A stretch of 43,650 bases of DNA from Gemmatimonadota bacterium (GTDB taxonomy: Bacteria; Gemmatimonadota; Gemmatimonadetes; Longimicrobiales; Gaopeijiaceae): contig JACZXQ010000027.1 of NCBI GenBank assembly GCA_022571515.1, positions 1-43,650 on the forward strand, in the 5' to 3' direction. The notes below the pieces were generated by a model. The model was given only the letters and a program-made list of their open reading frames with translations, did no database searches and was not told the DNA's origin. Position 1 is the first letter of the stretch. Every line of letters begins with the position of its first letter. Positions 1 through 6,860 of this stretch are shown here, one piece after another. The translations under genes were made by a program, and so were the position numbers.

Positions 1-355
1 TCTCACCACTTCGCTTCCCGGCTGCTGCGCTCTGCATCCCCGCGCAGCTGCCACCCGACGTCCTGACCTGCTTAGGGTTGTGGCTGAGGCGCGCGGGTTC
101 GTTGGGGCTCCACATATCAACGACGAGTTTCCAAGATCCAGAGGAAGCCCAACCACCTGTACCCGTCCGGTGCCCTTCGGGTTACGGCGGCACGGGGCCG
201 GGCACCGCCGCGCAAGCGGTGGTCCCGTCGTTGGGGACCCTCAACGTAGCTAGCGCTACGCAGTCGGGCCCCCGCCTAGGAGCTGACACGGTAACAAGCG
301 CGTTAGCGCTTGTCGGCGCTCGTAACGCGACCCGCTGTACTTCTTCAACAGCCTT
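1..355. other. Gene-free left edge with small hairpins
   Basis: I see no credible gene here: the open frames lack a ribosome binding site and any recognisable domain. Two short perfect inverted repeats are present: CGTAGC/GCTACG at 245-260 and ACAAGCGC/GCGCTTGT at 294-313 with a GTTA loop. The second lies just past the stop codon of the leftward membrane-protein gene and could mark its transcript end, but it has no T-tract on that strand. The stretch may be the decayed edge of a gene outside the window. Confidence 0.4.
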
Positions 356-1453
356 CTAGCTGAGTGGATGTCGGGCATTCCTTCGGGGAAGCAAGCCGGC
401 CACCACGACACATTCCAGGCCGAAGGGCAGATACCCGGCATACCCCAGGATCGGCATCTCAAAAATCTTGAACCCGTGGACGAACGGGACCGTGTATACC
501 CAATGGGCGAGGCTCTGCGAGTTCCAGAGCTCCCAGAAGAATCCACAGATGAGGCCCGCCATCGCGGGGAGCCACACAGGCCGCCAGTCTCCTTCCTCGA
601 GTCGCGCCAAGAATGTTTCCTCCCTGAAGATCATTTGGATGGCGAGGATAATGAGCAGCGGCGAGATCCAAACCAGCGCGAAGAGGTAATCCGGCCAGAC
701 CCCGATACCCACCAGGCCTCCACCAGCCAGGAGCAGAACCACCCAACCCAGCGCGACTTGGTGGGGAATCTCCGTGGGCCGGAGATCGCGGAAGGCGCGG
801 TCGAGGTGCGGGAACGACTCGAGGAATTGCAAGGTGCTCAGGACGGCGGGCAGGACCGTGGCGAACGGCAAGGTGGCATGTACGACGTACTCGACGGGCC
901 CGAGCGTGTCGACGCTCACGTAGTACCAATTCTGAACGAACCGGTTGAGATACTCGAAAAACCACCAGAACAGCGCGCTCAGGGGGAAGAGGCTGAGAAA
1001 GAAGCCGGGGTGGTCGCGCATTATGCAGTGCCCCGTCCGCCTGAACGTCAGGGCATTCACGATCACGATGTACGCCAACCAGAGCGGGGTGAAGGTAAAG
1101 GACTGCAGACTCTCGAACCACGGAAATCGAGTCCAGGCGAGGATCCACGCGAGCGCCAGGAAGGCCACTCCGCACCAACCCCACCAAGGGAAGGGGCGCA
1201 CGCGAGACAAGTACCCGCGACACACCTTGGGCCCGCTCAACATGGCGAAGAGGAACGGGAGGCACACGGCCGTCACAAAGGCGAGAACGCCGATGAACAC
1301 CGGCCAGGAAAAGGCGGCGTGCTCCACGTAGCGGGTGGACGGGGGAAACTCGAGGTAGGATTCCACCGGAAGGCCGGCGAGCATCACACCAAACAGCGGG
1401 AGCCCGAACAGCATGCAGGTGATCAACACCAACTTGCCGAAGGCCGCGACCAC
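356..1453 (-). CDS. Polytopic membrane protein of unknown function
   Basis: About 365 residues with roughly nine or ten hydrophobic segments, so an integral inner-membrane protein. I do not recognise a named family. The C-terminal third carries a Trp/Tyr/Pro-rich pattern (FFWELWNSQSL, later EMPILGYAGYLPFGLE) of the kind seen in conserved polytopic proteins, with charged residues inside helices. The long frame opens with TTG at 1495 without a ribosome binding site. I chose GTG at 1453 because GGGAGAGGAG precedes it closely and the first membrane helix starts directly afterwards. It has no operon partner: it reads left, away from the repeat-rich segment. A transport or lipid role would be a guess. 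Confidence 0.7.
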   Translation of the reverse strand: MVAAFGKLVLITCMLFGLPLFGVMLAGLPVESYLEFPPSTRYVEHAAFSWPVFIGVLAFVTAVCLPFLFAMLSGPKVCRGYLSRVRPFPWWGWCGVAFLALAWILAWTRFPWFESLQSFTFTPLWLAYIVIVNALTFRRTGHCIMRDHPGFFLSLFPLSALFWWFFEYLNRFVQNWYYVSVDTLGPVEYVVHATLPFATVLPAVLSTLQFLESFPHLDRAFRDLRPTEIPHQVALGWVVLLLAGGGLVGIGVWPDYLFALVWISPLLIILAIQMIFREETFLARLEEGDWRPVWLPAMAGLICGFFWELWNSQSLAHWVYTVPFVHGFKIFEMPILGYAGYLPFGLECVVVAGLLPRRNARHPLS

Positions 1454-1751
1454 AGCTCCTCTCCCGTCGTTTGTGGTAGTGCAGTGCCGTTCCAACTTAA
1501 CGACAGTAATGTGCTGGCCAACGCTTTCCGGTGTAAGCCCGACTCTGTTGGCTCGAGAACCGGCGTCCTGATCGGTGGCGTGACAAGCAGCGCATCCAGC
1601 ACGGCGGCGAGGTCCGCACGTCGGGTGTTATGAGGGTTGAGGGTCCGATCGAAGAGGCGGAACGGCCGATCGAGGCCGAGCCCGCGCAAGGCGGACTCGA
1701 GCAATCGAAGCGCCTCGCACTGGCAAGCGACGACGGCTGAACCCGGTTCTC

Positions 1752-1878
1752 GGTTGTGGGTGGCGAAAACCGCATCCTACGGAAAATCACTGAGGTTTCG
1801 GGACAAGCCGCGATCATCGATTTGAGTCGTGGCGTGCCTTTGCGCTGGGTGTCGTTTTGGGTTGTGGGTGGCGAAAAC
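1752..1878. repeat. Pair of 19-bp direct repeats
   Basis: GGTTGTGGGTGGCGAAAAC occurs exactly at 1752-1770 and again at 1860-1878. Both lead into variants of a GCGAAAACCTCATCCGC-like word that recurs near 1913, 4206 and 8311. The 450 bp between the membrane-protein start and the tRNA-containing repeat holds nothing else I can support; open frames here lack ribosome binding sites. Confidence 0.6.
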
Positions 1879-1904
1879 TCCGTCTGCCCTGAGATCATTG
1901 ATCC

Positions 1905-2223
1905 CCGTGCTCCGTGAAAACCTCCTCCGCTCTGCGGTTGTTGGCTTCTTGACCTTCGGCCGCGGGCATCGTTGGTGCATGGCTCAGGGCAATGAGTGCC
2001 CCGAGCGCGTTCCTGACGGCCGCCTCGCCACTCCATGCAACGTGCAGGCAACGAGCCTAAGCATCCTGCAGCCCTAAGGGGAAACCCTTCTGCAAGCTGC
2101 ACGGCCCATCGCCCTGAAATGCCCATCAATGTTGGGTTCTCAAGGGTCAGCCATTGCAGGCTGCATGATATGCTTGGTGCTCTGCATGCCTGATAAGCGT
2201 GAGGTCGGTGGTTCGAGTCCACC
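1905..2223 (+). repeat. Dispersed tRNA-tailed repeat, copy A
   Basis: This ~315-bp stretch is alignable by eye along its length with 4199-4513, including shared words GAATGAGTGCCCCGAGCGC, GGGGAAACCCTTCTGCAAGCT and GCTTGGTGCTCTGCATGCCTGA. Identity looks near 80 percent (estimated, not computed). It begins with a word close to CCCGTGCTCCGCGAAAACCTCATCCGC and ends in a tRNA anticodon-arm and T-arm sequence. Both strands yield only the well-known spurious tRNA-adjacent frames, so I treat it as non-coding. The paired copies delimit the ATPase gene and lie beside IS remnants. Confidence 0.7.
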
Positions 2224-2231
2224 CAGGCCCA
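2185..2231 (+). pseudogene. tRNA-Ile(GAT)-like 3' remnant
   Basis: An anticodon stem CATGC/GCGTG (2185-2189, 2197-2201) encloses the loop CTGATAA with anticodon GAT. A variable region, a perfect T-arm (GGTGG, loop TTCGAGT, CCACC) and an acceptor 3' strand CAGGCCC plus A at 2231 follow. No matching GGGCCTG acceptor strand or normal D-arm lies upstream; only the degraded GCTTGGTGCTCTG is there. It is therefore a 3' tRNA-Ile fragment, as left by integration or recombination at a tRNA gene, not a working tRNA. Confidence 0.65.
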
Positions 2232-2407
2232 CTCGGTGGAAAGTGTTGCCCCGCTTGGTCTTACGAGATCGGGTGGGGCAACACGTTTTCGCCAGAATGG
2301 GCCGAACTGTCGGTTCTACTGTCGATTCAGACCGAGTCCGGAGCCGAAAACGGGCCTTGTTGCATGGCTCGGAGCAGAGGTCAGATCCCCCGTCCCCCGA
2401 GCGGGAT

Positions 2408-2831
2408 TCACCCCACTTTGTAACTGTCAGGCATCCCGAGTAGGGTCATTGTGTTGAGGATTTTACTCGCCAGTTGCACCTCAAGTCGTTGTCCATCCAA
2501 GGTTCGACTTCGCATACTTCGACCGATGATCGTCTTGTAGCCGAGGGTCTCGGATCAAGTCGGGCATCGCGTCCAGGTGGAATGAGCACGCGCACCGTTC
2601 GTCCTTCGCCTCCCTCATGGGCGGCTTCGTAAACAGCCTTGGTGCCGTACGCGCCGTCTGCCGAGACCGATGCGACGGGGTCAGCAATCTGCCCAAGCAA
2701 TGCCGGGACTCGAGTGCAGTCATGCGTCCGGCGAAGCGGAAGATGGAAGACCATGCGGATCGTCAGAGCCGCCTCGATCGCGATGTCTGCGTAGGTGCGC
2801 TGGCCTCGGGTAGGGGACGTTCCGTCCCCAT
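2408..2831 (-). pseudogene. Decayed IS5-family transposase
   Basis: On the minus strand three pieces of an IS5-type DDE transposase can be read in order. The N-terminal RGQRTYADIAIEAALTIRMV and LPLRRT come first. The second catalytic Asp region, SADGAYGTKAVYEA with VLIPPGRDA, follows. The C-terminus, YKTIIGRSMRSRTLDGQRLE and then LNTMTLLGMPDSYKVG, ends at the stop at 2408-2410. The centre of the gene, including the first catalytic Asp, is deleted, and a frameshift separates the last two pieces. Family assignment rests on these motifs. The non-coding tail 2362-2407 matches the tail of the second fragment near 8412. Confidence 0.75.
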
Positions 2832-2869
2832 CAGGTAGCTAAACCCGAAGCCATGCACCAATGCCGATC

Positions 2870-4015
2870 TCAGCTACCACCGGGAAGCCCGTCCGGCATT
2901 GCCCTAATGAGTATCCACACCCTAAAGAACGGGTCGTCAATTCGGGGTTCTTCTCCTTCGACTATGTGGCGTTTGGCTCGTAGCGCGGACAGCGCCCGGC
3001 TAATAGAACTGCTTGGGGGCAGCCCGTGCTTCCTAGCTGTTTTGGACGAGAATAGCTCCTCCTCCCCCAACGCGATCGCGCGGAGCAGTAGTTGCTGGGA
3101 TCGTGGCAGACTGGACCAGGCCGTTTCGAACCGGTCACCGTCCTGCATCGCGGACTGCCTAAGCGCAGCTTTGACTGTCTCGACTGAGGCGGCACCCTCC
3201 TGCTGGCCGGCAACAAAAACAGCCCGGGCCAGTTGAAGGCAGTCCTGGGTTCGCGGTCCGACGAGGCGTACGATTTCGTGTCCAACTCCGTCCTGCGGCT
3301 GAACGCCAGATCCTCGCATCCGGTCTCCGATCCAGGCTGCGAGGTGTTCCGGGTCCATCGCGCGGATGTTGAGGGGCTCGAAGAAGCGGTGGAAGGCTCC
3401 GTCTTTGGAGAGCATCTGGTCGATTAGGGAGGCACGTGAACCCGCACAAAGGAAGCTGAGGTTGTGCGTTGTCTGCATGAGGTCACGGAGAACCCATTCG
3501 CCTCGATCTACGAGCTCCGCGATTTGTTGGAACTCGTCGAGGACGATAGCGATCTTGACGTTTCGCTCTTCGGCGAGCTTGTCGAGAACTCTCACGGAAC
3601 GCTGTAGCTCTTCTTTTCCGTGTTCTGTCGACCCGGGAAGTGGCTCGAGTGCGAGAGCCAGGACTGGGTTTCCAGCGAGATCGGTGCGCGCTTCTATCCT
3701 GACCGATGCTCTCAGGAGCTTCGTTTGGAGATCCTGGCGCCAGACCCAGGAGTAGGGAACGGAGGAAATAAGCCTTCGAGCTATGTCTCCAAAGCTCGAG
3801 GCGGTGGATACGTCAACCCAGAGGAGCACTCCTCCGTCTTGTTCAAATCTCTCCGCGGCAAAGCGAATTGCGGAACTCTTTCCCTGGCGCCGCTCCCCGT
3901 AGACCAACAGTCGAGTAGGGTCTCGCATCGCGCCAAGTATGCGTTCAACCTCCTCAACTCGGTCGGTAAAGAATTCGCCAGTGACGAGTTCACCGACGCG
4001 AAAAGGGATCGTCAT
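2870..4015 (-). CDS. AAA/STAND-type ATPase (archaeal ATPase-like)
   Basis: About 381 residues. Counted from the upstream ATG at 4027, a Walker A GERRQGKS lies at residues 44-51 and a Walker B IAIVLDEFQQI has D164/E165; an LCAGSRASL sensor-like segment follows. The C-terminus resembles a winged helix and carries DDPFFRVWI, as in archaeal-type ATPases (PF01637-like). The start at 4015 is preferred because GAGG lies 7 bases upstream; the ATG at 4027 has poor spacing. Such proteins bind ATP and are often tied to mobile elements or defence, but their substrates are mostly unknown. It stands alone between an IS remnant and tRNA-tailed repeats, with a 15-bp iteron array ~60-140 bp upstream. Fold confident, role unknown. 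Confidence 0.8.
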   Translation of the reverse strand: MTIPFRVGELVTGEFFTDRVEEVERILGAMRDPTRLLVYGERRQGKSSAIRFAAERFEQDGGVLLWVDVSTASSFGDIARRLISSVPYSWVWRQDLQTKLLRASVRIEARTDLAGNPVLALALEPLPGSTEHGKEELQRSVRVLDKLAEERNVKIAIVLDEFQQIAELVDRGEWVLRDLMQTTHNLSFLCAGSRASLIDQMLSKDGAFHRFFEPLNIRAMDPEHLAAWIGDRMRGSGVQPQDGVGHEIVRLVGPRTQDCLQLARAVFVAGQQEGAASVETVKAALRQSAMQDGDRFETAWSSLPRSQQLLLRAIALGEEELFSSKTARKHGLPPSSSISRALSALRAKRHIVEGEEPRIDDPFFRVWILIRAMPDGLPGGS

Positions 4016-4077
4016 CTCAGACCTCATTCTCCGGCGTGCGAGAGACTGCTTAGCCTTGCATCATGGGTTTTCTACGC

Positions 4078-4152
4078 CACTTCGCAACAATACGTGTCGC
4101 AAACAGGCGTGTCGCTAATTGGCGTGTCCTAAAAATGCGTATCGCTAATTTG
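4078..4152. repeat. 15-bp iteron array
   Basis: Units begin every 15 bp at 4078 (degenerate, CACTTCGC), 4093 (CGTGTCGC), 4108 (CGTGTCGC), 4123 (CGTGTCCT) and 4138 (CGTATCGC). The consensus is near CGTGTCGCTAATTGG. A small AT-rich hairpin, CTAATTT GAG AAATTAG, follows at 4146-4162. The array sits upstream of the leftward ATPase gene, so it may bind that gene's regulator; an iteron-like origin or a transposase-binding end is also possible. Confidence 0.65.
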
Positions 4153-4198
4153 AGAAATTAGCGTAATTCTCGGAAATGGCAAGCAAAATCGCCCGCCG

Positions 4199-4513
4199 TG
4201 CCCCGCGAAAACCTCATCCGCCTTGCGCTGTTGACTTCTTGATCTTCGGCCACGGACAGCGTTGGTGCATAGCTCGGGGGAATGAGTGCCCCGAGCGCAT
4301 TCCTGCCGGCCGCCTCGCCACTGCAGGCAACGTGCAGGCGACGAGCCCAAGCATCTTGCAGCCAGAAGGGGAAACCCTTCTGCAAGCTGCATGGCCCATC
4401 GCCCTGAACCTCCCATTGATGTTGGGTTTTCAAGGATCGGCCATTGCAGGCGGCATACCATGCTTGGTGCTCTGCATGCCTGACAAGCGTGAGGTCGGTG
4501 GTTCGAGTCCACC
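4199..4513 (+). repeat. Dispersed tRNA-tailed repeat, copy B
   Basis: This is the diverged partner of 1905-2223, with the same order of shared words and the same terminal tRNA-like arm. At 4475-4513 the anticodon loop reads CTGACAA and the T-arm is intact, but the sequence after CCACC no longer matches a tRNA-Ile acceptor. The ~150 bp from here to the operator at 4638 contain no gene I can support. Confidence 0.7.
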
Positions 4514-4637
4514 AACTGGTGCCTGAGCCATCCCGGCCGGCCTCCTGCTTCGGCTTCACCCGGGACCCATCAAGTCGACAATACGCACAGAGGCTGTGGA
4601 TCAGCGACCGCTGAGGGCGGGCTCGGCAGGATGTAAG

Positions 4638-4682
4638 GATATGTAACATTGTTGGCAGGAGTCCACAGATGTGTTACATATC
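4638..4682. promoter_or_regulatory. 11-bp dyad, probable autoregulatory operator
   Basis: GATATGTAACA (4638-4648) is a perfect inverted match of TGTTACATATC (4672-4682); the arms are 34 bp apart start to start. It lies 29-73 bp upstream of the XRE-type regulator start at 4711. Such placement is typical of a self-regulating helix-turn-helix protein, perhaps with looping or two dimers. Binding itself is inferred. Confidence 0.65.
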
Positions 4683-4710
4683 ATTAACCCGAAGGGGAGC
4701 GGGCTTACCT

Positions 4711-6012
4711 ATGAGTGTGGCCAGGAAGCTGAAGGAAATCGGTAGTATTCTCCAGGCAGCGCGGACGTCACGGGGTCTCACCCAGGCTGACATCGCACCT
4801 CACCTTGGTGTGTCACGAGCCACCGTCGCGCAGATCGAGACAGGACGGCGATCCTTGAAGGCCGAAGATCTGCGCAGGTTAGCTGCCTTCTATGGCTGTA
4901 GCCTCAGCGAACTCCTTCCCCCGGCTACCGACGACCGGGGAATGGATGGCGTTGCCGAGCTGTTCCGCTCCCATCCCGATCTCACGGAAGATCAGGGGCC
5001 GAGTTCCCTCGCCAGTGTGTGCGCGATGGCGAGAGCTCTCACCGATCTGGAAGCAAGACTCGAGATCGACGCCATTGCATACGCGCTTCCTTCGTACCGA
5101 GTTGAGCGCGCGACTACGGGGTGGCAAGCGGCGCGGCAAGGGTATCGCATTGCAGAGGATGAGCGGCGTCGCCTGGCACTTGGAGAGGGGCCCGTCCGTT
5201 TTCTTGACGAACTGCTCATAACGGCGGGCGTTCGTTCGGCCAAGGCGACTCTGCCGACCGGAATCCTCTCGATTTCGATCTCTCAACCGGATCACGGACT
5301 TCTTGTTGTGGTCGACAAGAACCTTGGTCTCGAACACCGCCGCTTCAGATACGCACACGGACTTGCCCATTTCTTGTTCGATACCGAAGGGCCGTGGCGC
5401 ATGTGCAATGCTGGCGGACAGCCTGACTTTGCGGAGGTGAGGGCCGACGCTTTCGCCAGCGGTTTTCTGATTCCCCAACATGGCCTACGTCGATTCGTGG
5501 AGACCCTCGGCAAGGAGACACTGGGACGCGTTGGTCCCACGGTACTCTCCGTGTATTCAGAGGGCGACGGTCGCGACAAGACGGGCGAGAGCCGTCGGGT
5601 GGATGGTCGCCAGCGCAGGGGTCGTCATCCGATCACCTTGTCGGACGTCCTGCGCACTGCTCACTACTACGGCACGAGCCCCAGCGTGGCGGCGCATCGT
5701 TTGAGAAACCTCCGACTCCTGACAGACTGGGAACTCGATCAACTCGAAACGATGTTGCGAAGCGAAAAGCGTGCACCGGACGAAGGGGAACTAGCGTTGC
5801 AGGCAGCACCCCATGAGATGGACTCCCTCTGTTCTCGACTGGCGGCGCTCGCGGCCAGTGCACTCCATCGGGGGAATATCGATACCCCCAGATTCCACGA
5901 ACTGGCGGATCTCGCGGGAGTTCCCGCGGCAGACCGAGAGCATCTCTTGGCCACTACTGCTACGCCTCCGCAACAAGAGCGTGAGAGTTCTAACGAAGGC
6001 AAGACGGCATGA
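4711..6012 (+). CDS. XRE regulator with ImmA/IrrE-like domain, broken HExxH
   Basis: About 433 residues. An XRE helix-turn-helix occupies roughly residues 8-65 (LTQADIAPHLGVSRATVAQIE). A DUF955/ImmA-IrrE-like domain follows, with FRYAHGLAHFLFD and then EVRADAFASGFLIP. Family members usually read HExxH; here the motif is H216-G-L-A-H220, so both His ligands and the later E242 remain but the catalytic Glu is Gly. It probably senses or binds rather than cuts. ATG 4711 is chosen over 4669 because AAGGGGAG precedes it and the longer frame would read through the operator. Its stop overlaps the next start (ATGA), so it likely controls the two enzymes behind it. The ~200-residue C-terminal extension is unrecognised. 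Confidence 0.8.
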   Translation: MSVARKLKEIGSILQAARTSRGLTQADIAPHLGVSRATVAQIETGRRSLKAEDLRRLAAFYGCSLSELLPPATDDRGMDGVAELFRSHPDLTEDQGPSSLASVCAMARALTDLEARLEIDAIAYALPSYRVERATTGWQAARQGYRIAEDERRRLALGEGPVRFLDELLITAGVRSAKATLPTGILSISISQPDHGLLVVVDKNLGLEHRRFRYAHGLAHFLFDTEGPWRMCNAGGQPDFAEVRADAFASGFLIPQHGLRRFVETLGKETLGRVGPTVLSVYSEGDGRDKTGESRRVDGRQRRGRHPITLSDVLRTAHYYGTSPSVAAHRLRNLRLLTDWELDQLETMLRSEKRAPDEGELALQAAPHEMDSLCSRLAALAASALHRGNIDTPRFHELADLAGVPAADREHLLATTATPPQQERESSNEGKTA

Positions 6013-6860
6013 CCAGCACTCTGCTCCACGACACATCGACGGACTCTCAGGAGATGCTGGCGTTACTGAGGCAGCTTCAGGTGGATTCCCTACAGCTTCT
6101 CGACCAGGTTCGACCTGGGCCGGACCCCAGCCCAGCTGTCGGTGTGAACGGCAAGGGCGACAACCAGAAGCACTTTGACATCGCTGCCGACGAATGGATC
6201 CGACAGTGGCTTTCAGATCACTTCGAAAGCGGTGTAGTGGAGTCTGAGGAGCAGACAGGCGCATTCGAATTCGGGAGCGGCGAGCAAGGCTACCGTTTCA
6301 TCGTCGACCCGGTTGATGGTTCCGACAACTTCGCGCGTGGCCTGCCGCTGTCCGCCATCTCACTGGCCATGCTGCCGCGACAGACATCGCTCTCCACGGA
6401 CGGAGTCATCTACGCGTTGGTTGGCGACACCTCGGGACCGGGAGCCGTCGTCGCAGCCCGCGGAAGTGGAGCCTACTCAGACCGCCAGCGCTTGCACACT
6501 TCGGAGACGCGGCGTCTTCGCGACGCATTTGTTTCCTGTGAGCTGAATCATTGGGCGCCGGACACCTCCCTGGCCGAGTTGATGCGGACCTGCTCAGGCC
6601 TACGCGTCTACGGTTGCGCTTCGCGTGCTCTGTGCCTGGTGGCAGAGGGGGCGCTGGACGCCCATGTCGACGTCAGGAGCCGATTGACGCCTGAGAGTTT
6701 TCTTGCTGCCTCGTTACTCGTCACCGAGGCCGGTGGTCACATCTGTCGTCTCGACGGTGGGGCTCTCGGTCCATTTCAATCGCTACAGGATCGCACGACG
6801 CTCGTCGCCGCATCCACGAAAGAGCTTTCGGAGGAGATCACCAATGCCCTCGCTGGATAG
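6009..6860 (+). CDS. Inositol monophosphatase-family phosphatase (atypical)
   Basis: 283 residues, the usual size for the Mg-dependent IMPase/3'-phosphoadenosine phosphatase superfamily. The first metal site is visible: ESEE (E78-E81) and DPVDGSDNF with D100 and D103. The second half ends in LLVTEAGGHI, but the family's WDxAA motif is replaced by ESFLAA, so the usual metal-ligand Asp is Ser230. Activity may be altered or rest on other residues. It overlaps the regulator by ATGA and the following cytidylyltransferase by 17 bp, so all three should be made together. By context its substrate may be an inositol phosphate or the phosphodiester made by the next enzyme (inference). A nucleotide-phosphate substrate cannot be excluded. 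Confidence 0.8.
   Translation: MTSTLLHDTSTDSQEMLALLRQLQVDSLQLLDQVRPGPDPSPAVGVNGKGDNQKHFDIAADEWIRQWLSDHFESGVVESEEQTGAFEFGSGEQGYRFIVDPVDGSDNFARGLPLSAISLAMLPRQTSLSTDGVIYALVGDTSGPGAVVAARGSGAYSDRQRLHTSETRRLRDAFVSCELNHWAPDTSLAELMRTCSGLRVYGCASRALCLVAEGALDAHVDVRSRLTPESFLAASLLVTEAGGHICRLDGGALGPFQSLQDRTTLVAASTKELSEEITNALAG

Noticed and set aside
368-1633. Plus-strand 421-residue frame
   Set aside because: Low-complexity charged composition, antisense to a convincing membrane-protein gene.
1497-2222. Minus-strand 241-residue frame beginning DSNHRP
   Set aside because: It is the familiar spurious frame over a tRNA-like T-arm and repeat; no ribosome binding site or domain.
1752-4152. Direct repeats considered as a CRISPR array
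   Set aside because: Unit sizes (15 and 19 bp) and spacing do not fit repeat-spacer structure and no cas genes are present.
4129-4649. Minus-strand frames with DSNHRP/WWTRTTDL
   Set aside because: Same artefact over the second tRNA-tailed repeat.
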